Assembly: GCA_944392605.1 (NCBI GenBank)
Contig: CALXXE010000008.1
Location: forward strand, 32,881-96,880
Source: an uncultured Clostridia bacterium
Lineage (GTDB): Bacteria; Bacillota; Clostridia; TANB77; CAG-508
Length of the DNA stretch: 64,000 nucleotides
Direction: 5' to 3'
In this document: in pieces, positions 9,008 through 17,406 of the stretch
Layout of the letters: each line of letters begins with the position of its first letter
Position numbering within the stretch: the stretch's first letter is position 1
Notes under the pieces: generated by a model
Seen by the model: only the letters and a program-made list of their open reading frames with translations
Told to the model about the DNA's origin: nothing
Database searches by the model: none
Program-made: the position numbers and the translations under genes

Positions 9008-9490
9008 ATGAAAATAATAGAATATAATTCAATCTATGATGAACAAATAAAAGACTTATTAGTTGATTTACAAAATTATCTTATTGATATAGACGATTGG
9101 CATACTCAAATTTTATCAGACAACTATCGTGAAGATTACTTTAAAATGGATTTAGAACTTCTTAAAAAACAAGATGGAAAAATATTTTTAGCAACTGAAG
9201 ATACTAAAATTATAGGATTAGTTCTTGGTGCTGTAAATCAAACTGATGAAATAGACAAACTAACAAATGATTGTGCTAAAACAGGTAATGTATTAGAACT
9301 AATAGTTAAAATTTCTTCACGTGGTCATGGCATTGGAAACTTACTCTTAAAGGAAATAGAAAATTATTTTAAAAGTATTAATTGTAAAAGAATAAATATT
9401 GAAGTTTTCGGTCCTAATAAAAACGCTTTAAACTTCTATTTAAAAAATGATTATACAATTAGAGATTATATTGTAAGTAAAAAAATATGA
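9008..9490 (+). CDS. GNAT-family N-acetyltransferase
   Basis: The 160-residue protein has the acetyl-CoA-binding pattern of GNAT enzymes (VKISSRGHGIGNLLLKEIENYF, with an R-x-x-G-x-G/A-type loop) followed by INIEVFGPNKNALNFYLKNDY. AGGAGT sits seven bases before the ATG at 9008, which is preferred over the GTG at 8999. The acceptor substrate is unknown; neighbours suggest a small metabolite or drug rather than a protein. Confidence 0.82.
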   Translation: MKIIEYNSIYDEQIKDLLVDLQNYLIDIDDWHTQILSDNYREDYFKMDLELLKKQDGKIFLATEDTKIIGLVLGAVNQTDEIDKLTNDCAKTGNVLELIVKISSRGHGIGNLLLKEIENYFKSINCKRINIEVFGPNKNALNFYLKNDYTIRDYIVSKKI

Positions 9491-9503
9491 AAGGAGCTTT
9501 TAT

Positions 9504-10259
9504 ATGAGCATAATTAATTCATTTGATGATAAGACAAAAGAAATATTAGAGCCTACAAAATTAGTAGATAAAATAAAAAACTTTCCAGAAGTCGCTATAA
9601 TAGTTTTTAAAGAAAGATTTTTTACCTATTTACAAGAAGAATTTGGAATGAAAATTATAGGATATATAAACGCTGGATACTTTATACCTGTTTACAAACT
9701 CAAATATAATAATAAAGAATATGCCATAACAAGGACCATAATAGGAGGAGCCGGTACAGCTGGTGTTGCTGAAGAACTAATTGCTATGGGTGCAAAAAAA
9801 ATACTAATCTATGGAACTTGTGGTACATTGGACAAAAATATTTTAAAAGGACATTTTGTAATTCCTACTGCCGCTTACAGAGATGAAGGGACTAGCTATC
9901 ATTATGTTGAACCTAGTGATTATATCGAAGTAAAAACTGCAAATAAGCTTTGTTTTATTTTTGATGAATTAAATATACCTTATATAAAAGGTAAAACATG
10001 GACAACTGATGCTATTTATAGAGAAACTGTAGGGAACATGAAAAAAAGAAAAGAAGATGGTTGCATCGTAGTTGAAATGGAATGTGCTTCAATTATGGCT
10101 GTTAGCCAATTTAGAAATATTCCAATTTATCAATTTTTATATGGTGATGATACATTAGATGGAACAGAGTGGGATAGAAGAAAAATTGATGATAGTTCAA
10201 AAGAACTTATGGAAAGAAATATATTAGATTTAGGATTTAAAATTGCAGAAAAATTATAG
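9504..10259 (+). CDS. Nucleoside phosphorylase (PNP/UDP family)
   Basis: A 251-residue cytoplasmic enzyme of the purine/uridine phosphorylase superfamily. It shows the phosphate and ribose site elements TIIGGAGTAGVAEELIAMGA and IYGTCGTLDKNI. The family's active-site signature VVEMECASIMAV appears around residues 190-202, with a GDD segment near the C terminus. It probably cleaves a nucleoside with phosphate to base and ribose-1-phosphate. Thirteen bases after the GNAT gene and twelve before the next gene, with an AAAGGAG site, so it belongs to one operon. Confidence 0.83.
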   Translation: MSIINSFDDKTKEILEPTKLVDKIKNFPEVAIIVFKERFFTYLQEEFGMKIIGYINAGYFIPVYKLKYNNKEYAITRTIIGGAGTAGVAEELIAMGAKKILIYGTCGTLDKNILKGHFVIPTAAYRDEGTSYHYVEPSDYIEVKTANKLCFIFDELNIPYIKGKTWTTDAIYRETVGNMKKRKEDGCIVVEMECASIMAVSQFRNIPIYQFLYGDDTLDGTEWDRRKIDDSSKELMERNILDLGFKIAEKL

Positions 10260-10271
10260 GAGAATAATTTT

Positions 10272-11033
10272 ATGAATAGTTTAGATTATTTAAACAAAAT
10301 TGTAGAAGTAAAAATAGATAGACCAATAGGAAGTAGTCATCCAGATTATTCAGATCATATTTATTTAGTTAATTATGGATATGTTCCAAATACAATAAGT
10401 GGAGATGGCGAAGAATTAGACTGTTATGTGCTAGGAGAATATAAACCATTAAAAGAATATAAGGGCAAATGTATTGCAGTAATACATAGATTAAATGATG
10501 ATGATGATAAATTAATCATAGCCCCAGAAAATAAAACTTTTACAAATAATGAAATAAAATTATTAACAGATTTTCAAGAAAAATTTTATATAAGTAAAAT
10601 AATCAGGAGTTCAAATTATTTAGAATTTAATAAAAACATACCTGAATTGTCTGTTACTAATTTAGAAAATAGTTTAAAATTTTATAAAACTGCTGGGTTT
10701 AAACTTGAATATAATAGACCTGAAAATAAATTTGCATTTATAAGTTTAGGTGAAATTCAATTTATGCTACAAGAAATCTCTAATAATGATAAATGGGATA
10801 TTGCTCCTCTTACCTATCCTTTGGGCAACGGAGTAAATTTTCAACTAGAAGTTGATAACTTAGATGAAATATATGATAATTTTAAAAATTCAAATTATAA
10901 AATAGCTTTTGATATTGAAGAAAACTGGTATAGACAAGATGACAAATTATTAGGAAGTAAAGAATTTTTAATACAAGCTCCTGATGGATATTTGTTAAGA
11001 TTTTCAGAAGATTTGGGCGAAAAGGATGTGTAG
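10272..11033 (+). CDS. Fusion: inorganic pyrophosphatase-like domain plus VOC (glyoxalase/bleomycin-resistance) domain
   Basis: Residues 1-110 resemble a compact soluble inorganic pyrophosphatase (IVEVKIDRPIGSSHPDYSDH, YVPNTISGDGEELDCYVLG, IAVIHRLNDDDDKLIIAPE), keeping the acidic GDGEELDCY and DDDDK clusters. Residues about 118-253 form a VOC fold (IPELSVTNLENSLKFYKTAG ... FMLQEI ... NFQLEVDNLDEIYDNF ... APDGYLLRFSED), as in bleomycin-binding proteins. The two domains share one frame with no internal stop. I do not know this combination as a standard architecture. Hydrolysis of pyrophosphate or a nucleotide-like substrate is inferred for the first half. Confidence 0.7.
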   Translation: MNSLDYLNKIVEVKIDRPIGSSHPDYSDHIYLVNYGYVPNTISGDGEELDCYVLGEYKPLKEYKGKCIAVIHRLNDDDDKLIIAPENKTFTNNEIKLLTDFQEKFYISKIIRSSNYLEFNKNIPELSVTNLENSLKFYKTAGFKLEYNRPENKFAFISLGEIQFMLQEISNNDKWDIAPLTYPLGNGVNFQLEVDNLDEIYDNFKNSNYKIAFDIEENWYRQDDKLLGSKEFLIQAPDGYLLRFSEDLGEKDV

Positions 11034-11036
11034 TAT

Positions 11037-11459
11037 ATGGACAAATTTAAAGAAATAAGACCAATAGCTTTAGGCATTGCAATAAAAAATAATAAATTAT
11101 TAGTTGGAGAAGGTTTTGATAAGATAAAAAATCAAACATTTTACAGATGTTTAGGTGGTGGAATAGAATTTTTAGAAAAAAGTTCTGATGCACTAAAAAG
11201 AGAATTTAAAGAAGAAATTGGAGCAGACATTACTGTTAAAGATTTTATTGGAATATCTGAAAATATTTTTACATATCAAGGTAAAAATGCTCACGAACTA
11301 ATCTTATTTTATTTAATTGAAATATCAGACAATGATTATAAGGAGGAATACCACATAGCTGATGAAGATGATAGTGGTATAGCAAAATGGATAGATATTA
11401 ATGAATTTAAAAATAAAAACAAAATACTTTATCCTGAAGAAATATTTAAATATATTTAA
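11037..11459 (+). CDS. NUDIX hydrolase
   Basis: The 140-residue protein contains the Nudix box (GGGIEFLEKSSDALKREFKE followed by EIGA), with the required R-E-x-x-E-E residues that bind metal. NUDIX enzymes cleave nucleoside diphosphates linked to another group. It starts three bases after the pyrophosphatase-VOC fusion, so the two are coupled. Last cargo gene before the integrase. The substrate is not predictable. Confidence 0.88.
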   Translation: MDKFKEIRPIALGIAIKNNKLLVGEGFDKIKNQTFYRCLGGGIEFLEKSSDALKREFKEEIGADITVKDFIGISENIFTYQGKNAHELILFYLIEISDNDYKEEYHIADEDDSGIAKWIDINEFKNKNKILYPEEIFKYI

Positions 11460-11501
11460 TTTATACACATTCCCTACCACATGAAAGGAGGTGATGAAGG
11501 T

Positions 11502-12689
11502 GTGGTAGGAAATATCGAAAAGAGAGGAGAGAATTCTTACAGACTAAGAGTTTCTGGTGGATATACAGGAGAAGGAAAAAGAATTATCTATAAAAAGACA
11601 GTTCAAGCCAAAAACAAAAATGAAGCTAGAAAAGAATTAGCATTATTTATATCAGAAATAGAAACTGGACAAGCTTTATCTGCAAAAAAGATGCGTTTTA
11701 GAGATTATGCTGATTTTTGGATTGACCATTATGCAATTCCAAATTTATCTCCTAAAACCTATGAAAGATATAAAAGTATGTTAAGGTCAAGGATTCTTCC
11801 CTATCTCGGCAACATGTATTTAGACAAAATTCAACCAATGCAATTAATGTATTTATACCAAGAATTAAGTGAGGCAACTTATATTAGAAAAAATATCAAA
11901 CATAAGTTATCTCCAAAAACTGTACTAGAACATCATAGATTATTACATTCAATGTTACAACAAGCAGTATATTGGCAAATGATTCCATATAATCCTGCAT
12001 CAAGAGTACGACCACCTAAAGCTAAAAAGCCAAGTATTAGTTTCTATGATGATGTACAGACAATAGCATTAATTAAAGCATTGGAAGGTGAAGAATTAAA
12101 GTTTCGTGTCATTATCCTATTAACAATTTATACAGGATTAAGACGTGGAGAAGTTTTAGGATTAGAATGGCAAGATGTAGACTTTAAAAATTCTTCAATT
12201 ACTGTAAGACAGGCTAGTCAATATGTTTCTTCTATTGGTATCTATACAAAAGATCCCAAAACAGAAACATCAAATAGGGTTATTAGTATCCCTGATTCAA
12301 TTACTAAACTTTTAAAAGATTACAAAAGAAAACAGTTAGAACAAAGATTAAAATTAGGAGACAAATGGCTAAACACAAATCGATTATTTGTACAATGGGA
12401 TGGTTCTCCTATGCATCCAGACACAATTACAAAATGGTTTAGGCAGTTCCTAGAAGATAAAAACTTGCCACATATTACATTTCATGGCTTACGCCATACA
12501 CATGCAACTTTGCTTATTGCACAAGGATTAGATGTTAAAACTGTTAGTCATAGACTTGGACATGCTCAAACATCTACAACATTAAATATCTATGCCCATG
12601 CGTTTGCGAAAATGGACAGAGAGGCATCAGATAAACTTGATAATCTTCTTTATAGAGAAGATACAAAAAAATATTTTAAAGCCAATTAG
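11502..12689 (+). CDS. int: Tyrosine recombinase (phage/ICE integrase)
   Basis: The protein is about 395 residues. It has an N-terminal arm-binding domain (IEKRGENSYRLRVSGGY), a SAM-like core-binding domain (FRDYADFWIDHYAIPNLSPK) and the catalytic domain. The catalytic residues are R of TGLRRGEVLGL, HGLRHTHATLL (H-x-x-R), H of RLGHAQTSTT and Y of TLNIYAH. AAAGGAGGTGAT at 11483-11494 is the ribosome-binding site, so the start is taken as GTG at 11502; the ATG at 11481 overlaps that site. The gene ends about 330 bases before a tRNA-Met 3' fragment, the likely attachment site. Confidence 0.92.
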   Translation: MVGNIEKRGENSYRLRVSGGYTGEGKRIIYKKTVQAKNKNEARKELALFISEIETGQALSAKKMRFRDYADFWIDHYAIPNLSPKTYERYKSMLRSRILPYLGNMYLDKIQPMQLMYLYQELSEATYIRKNIKHKLSPKTVLEHHRLLHSMLQQAVYWQMIPYNPASRVRPPKAKKPSISFYDDVQTIALIKALEGEELKFRVIILLTIYTGLRRGEVLGLEWQDVDFKNSSITVRQASQYVSSIGIYTKDPKTETSNRVISIPDSITKLLKDYKRKQLEQRLKLGDKWLNTNRLFVQWDGSPMHPDTITKWFRQFLEDKNLPHITFHGLRHTHATLLIAQGLDVKTVSHRLGHAQTSTTLNIYAHAFAKMDREASDKLDNLLYREDTKKYFKAN

Positions 12690-13019
12690 AGGCTTATCAC
12701 ATAAATTTAAACAAAAAATTGAAAGGAAGAAATTCTATGAAAAATTATAATAATAAAGAAGTAAATCAAGATATGGTGGTTTCTGCTTAAATACTTTTTA
12801 TTAATTTTACAATTTTATATTTTATAATTTAAGCAGAAACTTTTAAAATTTATTTCAAATAGAATTTAATCAAATATACCTTTAAATATCGAAAATTCAA
12901 GGTTTACCAATAACCTTTTTACATAGAACCGTGCCCAAATGGTGCCCAATTTATTTTATGTAACTTTAAATGGGCAAAAAATAAGAGTCCACAATCTCTT
13001 GCGACTCTAATAAAATTTG
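12690..13019. other. Integrase-to-attachment-site intergenic region
   Basis: This 330-base stretch holds a 17-codon open frame (MKNYNNKEVNQDMVVSA, 12737-12790) preceded by GAAAGGAAG, whose stop lies inside a 14-bp inverted repeat. It also has GTGCCCAAATGGTGCCCAA-type direct repeats near 12930-12948 (GTGCCCAA twice) with a third TGGGCAA in inverted sense. Short repeats beside the core site are typical integrase arm-type sites. No larger gene is seen. Confidence 0.4.
12779..12840 (+). terminator. 14-bp inverted repeat after the integrase
   Basis: GTTTCTGCTTAAAT (12779-12792) and ATTTAAGCAGAAAC (12827-12840) are perfect complements around a 34-base AT-rich loop, followed by CTTTTAAAATTT. It is probably a rightward terminator for the integrase transcript. 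The long loop also allows a recombinase-binding or attachment role. Confidence 0.5.
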
Positions 13020-13064
13020 TGGTTGCGGGGGTAAGACTCGAACTTACGACCTTCGGGTTATGAG
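13020..13064 (-). other. tRNA-Met (CAT) 3'-half fragment, putative attachment core
   Basis: Read on the minus strand this is the anticodon loop CTCATAA, the anticodon-stem 3' strand, variable loop, T arm (GTAAG TTCGAGT CTTAC), acceptor 3' strand and encoded CCA. The T stem pairs perfectly. The 5' half (acceptor 5' strand, D arm) is absent; sequence to the right is unrelated and leads directly into yqeG. A partial tRNA 3' end beside an integrase is the classic att core. The break falls exactly in the anticodon loop. Confidence 0.8.
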
Positions 13065-13087
13065 ATAAAATATTTACTATGAAAATT

Positions 13088-13585
13088 TTATCTTTCTTCA
13101 TCTTCCACATCTCTTACTAACGCTGTCTTCATTGCATTCCTTTTTCCTCCATATACGTCATCAAGTAAATTATCTCCTATAACAAGAACTTTATTTGGAG
13201 GTAAATTCATTGTTTCACAAGCCTTTTTAAAGTTTTTCTTTAATGGTTTTAGAGCAAAACCTATATAATCTATTCCTCTTGCTCTAAAATACTCTTCTAT
13301 TTTTTTATCTATACCGTTACTCAAAACTATAATTTTAAACTTTCCCCTCAAACTTTCAATCCAATCTTGATTGCACTTTGGAATATTTTTCATCTCTTTT
13401 CTTAGAGTATCATCAACATCTAGAATTATCCCCTCTATTCCATATTTTTGCTTTATTCTTTCGATTTCATCTTCAGTCAATTCTGTAACTTTATCTATTG
13501 TTATATCTGGTTTTACAATTTTTGATAATACATAATGTGCTAAATCAATTATTTTGTCACCTATAATTTCTTCTATTCTTCTCAT
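13088..13585 (-). CDS. yqeG: YqeG-family HAD phosphatase
   Basis: A 165-residue HAD-superfamily phosphatase with motif I GIILDVDDTLRKE (about residues 53-65), motif II VLSNGI and motif IV VIGDNLLDDVYGG. Spacing and length match the YqeG/GEP4 family. The role in Bacillota is not settled; relatives act on lipid phosphates or nucleotides. It is the first chromosomal gene next to the integrated element. Its stop lies 24 bases from the tRNA fragment, so the element inserted just downstream of it. Confidence 0.9.
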   Translation of the reverse strand: MRRIEEIIGDKIIDLAHYVLSKIVKPDITIDKVTELTEDEIERIKQKYGIEGIILDVDDTLRKEMKNIPKCNQDWIESLRGKFKIIVLSNGIDKKIEEYFRARGIDYIGFALKPLKKNFKKACETMNLPPNKVLVIGDNLLDDVYGGKRNAMKTALVRDVEDEER

Positions 13586-13878
13586 GCAACTCTCTCCAAT
13601 TAATTATATACTCATAATATTATATCATATTTTCAAGAAATTTTCAGATTAGAAATAAATAATGTTTAAACTTTTTTATCTTTTTATTGTATTATTAGTA
13701 TAGGAATAGAATATAGAAGAAGATAAAAAATTTTAAAGTGGAAATAGTAAAACCTTTAACAAAATAATTATCAAATATTAGAAAAATATTATTTACTTTA
13801 TAACTAGATATGTAAAGGATATAGGCTTAACACAATATATCTACCAAGATACGATAATGTAGTTGTTAGTACCTAAAA
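13586..13878. other. Intergenic region upstream of yqeG
   Basis: About 290 bases of very AT-rich sequence. It includes the leftward yqeG leader (AT-rich -10-like boxes near 13605-13630) and no open frame of note. I see no RNA gene or repeat here. Confidence 0.4.
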
Positions 13879-14129
13879 AAGTATGATGATAAATATTCTC
13901 AAAAAGATTATCTTTATCTAATTGCTAAATCACGTACTATAAACTATTTGAACAGTAAAAAAAGACAAAAGAAGATAAAAACAATGTTGATTCTGATGAA
14001 ACAAGTGATGGAGGAACACGTATCTACAGATACCCATCCGCTTCTCCCGAAGGTTATTCTATAATAAAATACCCCACAGATTTATATATTGGTGTTCCAT
14101 ATATGGATTTAAATGATATAAAAAATTAA
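13879..14129 (+). pseudogene. Decayed coding remnant, partly sigma-factor-like
   Basis: From 13879 one frame reads KYDDKYSQKDYLYLIAKSRT then INYLNSKKRQKK, which resembles the end of sigma-70 region 2 in ECF-type sigma factors. Near 13960-13985 the sense continues in another frame: EDKNNVDSDETSDGGTRIYR, YPSASPEGYSIIKYP and DLYIGVPYMDLNDIKN to a stop at 14127-14129. There is no start codon with a ribosome-binding site. No CGG is involved. It is best read as the fused or frameshifted remains of one or two genes. Confidence 0.4.
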
Positions 14130-14150
14130 GACAGGATTTATTCCTGTCTT
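14120..14150 (-). terminator. Rho-independent terminator after the ASCH gene
   Basis: A perfect stem AAGACAGGA / TCCTGTCTT (14128-14136 and 14142-14150) directly follows the ASCH stop. On the minus strand it leads into AATTTTTTA. It ends leftward transcription of the ASCH gene and separates it from the pseudogene. Confidence 0.8.
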
Positions 14151-14531
14151 CTATTCTCCATAATTCCATAAACCTAATTTTCCTTTTACCTCTATTGGTT
14201 TATCAAACTTTTCTTTTAACTCAACCTGCCATGCATAGTCTTCTTTAAATATGCTTTTAGTATAAATATCTTTATTTTCTTTTAATCTCTCTTCAAAGAA
14301 TTTAGGAGTTGTTTTTATACAATCTGTAAGTTCTACCTTTCCAATAATCTTTCCTAAAGGCATCTCTGTTAAATATTCTTTTAGTCTTTCATAAGCTTCT
14401 TTATCAACAGATTTCCCTGCATGAATTAATAATTCTCCTCTATATTTTGTTTTCCAACTCCTAAACTCAAATCTTTTATAACCTTCAATTATCAAGCTTG
14501 CCCATGGTTGTTTAATTGTTAATACTTTCAT
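14151..14531 (-). CDS. ASCH domain protein
   Basis: The 126-residue protein is a single ASCH domain (MKVLTIKQPWASLIIEGYKR, FEFRSWKTKYRGELLIHAGK, KIIGKVELTDC). ASCH is a PUA-like beta-barrel that binds RNA or nucleotides. Some members are amidohydrolases or ribonucleases, so no specific activity is assigned. It lies 46 bases downstream of the VIT/VWA gene in the same direction and has its own terminator, so it may be the last gene of that operon. Confidence 0.85.
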   Translation of the reverse strand: MKVLTIKQPWASLIIEGYKRFEFRSWKTKYRGELLIHAGKSVDKEAYERLKEYLTEMPLGKIIGKVELTDCIKTTPKFFEERLKENKDIYTKSIFKEDYAWQVELKEKFDKPIEVKGKLGLWNYGE

Positions 14532-14577
14532 TATACTTCTCCCATTTTATTATTTTAAAGCAGTTTAATTAATGATT

Positions 14578-16941
14578 TTAAAATCCATATTCCTTATCAA
14601 TACTCCAACATAATTTAACTAAAATCTTGTCTATATTTTCTTTCACTAAATCTTTATTAATAATATTATTAAACTCTTTATTTGATATTTTCTCTAAATC
14701 AATACTTAGGTCTAAATTTGTAGATAATGCTTTAATATAATCTTCATTTAAAAACTCTAACGTGTTTTTTATATCAATTATCATATTTTTTGATATATCT
14801 TTATAACAAACACATAATAGTTTTTGGTACAAATCATTATGTAAAACTTCTTCCTTATTCTTCTTTAAAAATCTGATGAAATCATTATAACTAAATTGAC
14901 ATTCATTTCCTTCTAAGTAATAAATTGCAAATAATAAATATGTTAATATAGATTTATCCTCTTGCTTAATAAATTCATTAAAGTATTCTTTTATCTTATT
15001 TTCTACAATGCTATCTTCAGGTAAATTGTATTTTTCATCTAACCAAGATACTCCTGAATATTCTCTATTGCATATATTATTGTCTCTTCTTATAAAACTA
15101 GATGTATCTAAACTATCTTTTCTATACTCAGCATACTCAGAAACATCATAGTCTTCATCTTCATCATATTCATCATATTCAAAAGCTTGATCTGCTCCTA
15201 AACTTGAAAACATATCCCAAACTTTATTCAAAACTCTTCCTCTTCCAGTTTTTAAAACTTTATCACTTAATGTTGTTTGTTCATATTTAGGAACTTCTAA
15301 TATCTTGTTGTTTCTCTCATATACTGTTAAGAAAGTTGTATATTTTGAATTTATATTATATTTTTCAGAAATCTCAATTATCATCTTTTTATAACTTTCT
15401 ATCTTTTCAATATCAGCTGATTTCCTAATATATTCTTCTAATCTTTCAATCTCTTGTTTTTCAAATAACAACTCTAAATCAACTCTTGACTCCTTAATAT
15501 TTTCCATATTAATTACCCAAACATACTCTTTATTAAGTATCTTTCCTTTTAGCTTTATATCATCTTTTAACTCCTCTATTTTTGCAAAAACATTGTAATA
15601 TTCATAATTAAATAATGTTGTATTTTCTCTTATTTCATCTAGCAATTTATTTTTTCCATAATCAATTTTTATTTCTTCTAAAAGAGGTGTTTGAATTCTA
15701 GCAAAAGTTCTTATTATCTTATCATCAATTCTTTCTTTAGGTTTAATTAGTTCTGCTTTTCCATTTCCTACCTTTGCTAATTCTCTAATAAAATAAGCAT
15801 TTACATTAAAATCTATTCCAAAAGGAAATATTCTACTATTATTTACATTATTTTGTACATAATTTATTATTTGAGCCTCATTTCCAACCTGTCCATCTGT
15901 AAATAATAATATTATTTTGCTTGTATCTTTTTCATATAAAGCAAACTTTAATGGATTTAATATTTCAGTTCCACCTAAAGATTTTAATGATTTAATATAT
16001 TTTATTGCTCTGTCTAAATTTTCATCATTATATTCTATAGACGAAATATTCATTGCCCTAAATTCTGATTCAAATGCTATTATATTAAATTTATCTCCAT
16101 TATCCAATTGTCTTAAACATTGTATTACAGCTTCTTTTGTTTGTTCTAATTTTTCTCCCTCCATAGAACCTGACACATCAACAAGGAAAAAATATTCTTT
16201 TTCTTCATCTTCATATCTGTCTAATATCTCTGGCATGAATGACATATATAAAATTTTATTATTATCACTTGTATTTGACATCACAGCGTTTGATACTGAC
16301 TCATTCTTCAATTCGATATTTATTTTACAATCTCTAGACATATCATAATTTTTAATTTCTACTTTTGTACAATCTTCATCTTCCACTATATTTATTTTAT
16401 GACTTTGAGATTCTATGCTTTTGTAATTTAAAGTTTTATCTATATTTATATTAAAATCTACTGTATAATCTACTTTTCCATAATTTAATTTACTTGTAAT
16501 TTTTGATTTATACCTTGGAGTAACAAGAGTTGGAATTATAATTTCAATTTTATTATCTATAATTTCAAAATTATCAATATATTTTATTTTTACTTTTACT
16601 GTCTCGCCTCTATCAACTTTACCAAGAGAAACTTTAAAAATATTTTCACTTTCTTCCTCCATCATATAAGCACTATTGCCTTTAACAATATTTTTTGTAT
16701 ACTCTTTTTTTGCCTTTGTCTTTTCTTTACAAATTCCCTTTAAATGTTCTTCTCCAACATCTACTTCAAAACCAACTACAGTTGCTGTTTCTATTATTGG
16801 GAAAGTATATTCCACCTCTAACACATCTTTTGAATCATTTATAAATAACTGTTCAATTTCAAAAGTTCCGAATTTTCCGATTACATTTCCTTCTATTTTT
16901 ACTTTCTTCAAAGAAAGTCTATCTACATTAACTACTTCCAT
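14578..16941 (-). CDS. VIT and von Willebrand factor A domain protein
   Basis: This 787-residue protein has an N-terminal VIT domain (residues about 1-130: FGTFEIEQLFIND, VLEVEYTFPI, GEEHLKG). A VWA domain follows with the MIDAS motif FFLVDVSGSMEGEKL and the downstream LLFTDGQVGN (about residues 245-410). A C-terminal half without a recognised domain includes an acidic EYDEYDEDEDYD run. No signal peptide or membrane segment is visible, so it is probably cytoplasmic, unlike secreted inter-alpha-trypsin-inhibitor relatives. It starts four bases after a MerR regulator stop, so the two are co-transcribed. Confidence 0.85.
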   Translation of the reverse strand: MEVVNVDRLSLKKVKIEGNVIGKFGTFEIEQLFINDSKDVLEVEYTFPIIETATVVGFEVDVGEEHLKGICKEKTKAKKEYTKNIVKGNSAYMMEEESENIFKVSLGKVDRGETVKVKIKYIDNFEIIDNKIEIIIPTLVTPRYKSKITSKLNYGKVDYTVDFNINIDKTLNYKSIESQSHKINIVEDEDCTKVEIKNYDMSRDCKINIELKNESVSNAVMSNTSDNNKILYMSFMPEILDRYEDEEKEYFFLVDVSGSMEGEKLEQTKEAVIQCLRQLDNGDKFNIIAFESEFRAMNISSIEYNDENLDRAIKYIKSLKSLGGTEILNPLKFALYEKDTSKIILLFTDGQVGNEAQIINYVQNNVNNSRIFPFGIDFNVNAYFIRELAKVGNGKAELIKPKERIDDKIIRTFARIQTPLLEEIKIDYGKNKLLDEIRENTTLFNYEYYNVFAKIEELKDDIKLKGKILNKEYVWVINMENIKESRVDLELLFEKQEIERLEEYIRKSADIEKIESYKKMIIEISEKYNINSKYTTFLTVYERNNKILEVPKYEQTTLSDKVLKTGRGRVLNKVWDMFSSLGADQAFEYDEYDEDEDYDVSEYAEYRKDSLDTSSFIRRDNNICNREYSGVSWLDEKYNLPEDSIVENKIKEYFNEFIKQEDKSILTYLLFAIYYLEGNECQFSYNDFIRFLKKNKEEVLHNDLYQKLLCVCYKDISKNMIIDIKNTLEFLNEDYIKALSTNLDLSIDLEKISNKEFNNIINKDLVKENIDKILVKLCWSIDKEYGF

Positions 16942-16944
16942 ACT

Positions 16945-17328
16945 CTAATCCTCCATCATCTTTTCTACATATTTTTTTACATTCTCTATAATATGCTTAT
17001 ATTTCTCACCATTTTCTTTTGTATAATGTATCTCAAAAATGTTACAAACATTTTCTCTTATATAAACTTCAGCTTCAGTATTTCCTTCTATTTTTTCTTC
17101 TACTTTTTCCTTAGGATTTTCTAAAATATATTCCCTTATTTTATTTAGTGGCATATATTTTTCTTGTAATTTTTTTATAAGTAACAGTCTTTCTAAATGC
17201 TCGTCATTGTAAACACTATTTACTCCTGAACCTTCTGGTGGCAACAACAAGCCTTTACTAATATAATAATGTATTGTTCTTTTTGTTACTCCTGCTTTTT
17301 CTGCTAGTTCCGATATTTTATATTCCAT
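16945..17328 (-). CDS. MerR-family transcriptional regulator
   Basis: A 127-residue protein with a typical MerR winged helix (YKISELAEKAGVTKRTIHYY, ISKGLLLPPEGSG) and a C-terminal coiled region instead of a cysteine metal site. The ATG follows AGGTGATAATAT. It is directly upstream of and coupled to the VIT/VWA gene and probably controls this pair. The effector is unknown. Confidence 0.87.
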   Translation of the reverse strand: MEYKISELAEKAGVTKRTIHYYISKGLLLPPEGSGVNSVYNDEHLERLLLIKKLQEKYMPLNKIREYILENPKEKVEEKIEGNTEAEVYIRENVCNIFEIHYTKENGEKYKHIIENVKKYVEKMMED

Positions 17329-17406
17329 ATATTATCACCTCGTTATAAATATTTTATCATCGTTACGTAATGATGTCAAGATGTATATTCAAAAAAAAGA
17401 TGAGTA

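Noticed and set aside
12919-13110. Short leftward reading frame across the tRNA fragment
   Set aside because: It reads through the tRNA-derived sequence and has no ribosome-binding site; it is an artefact of the fragment.
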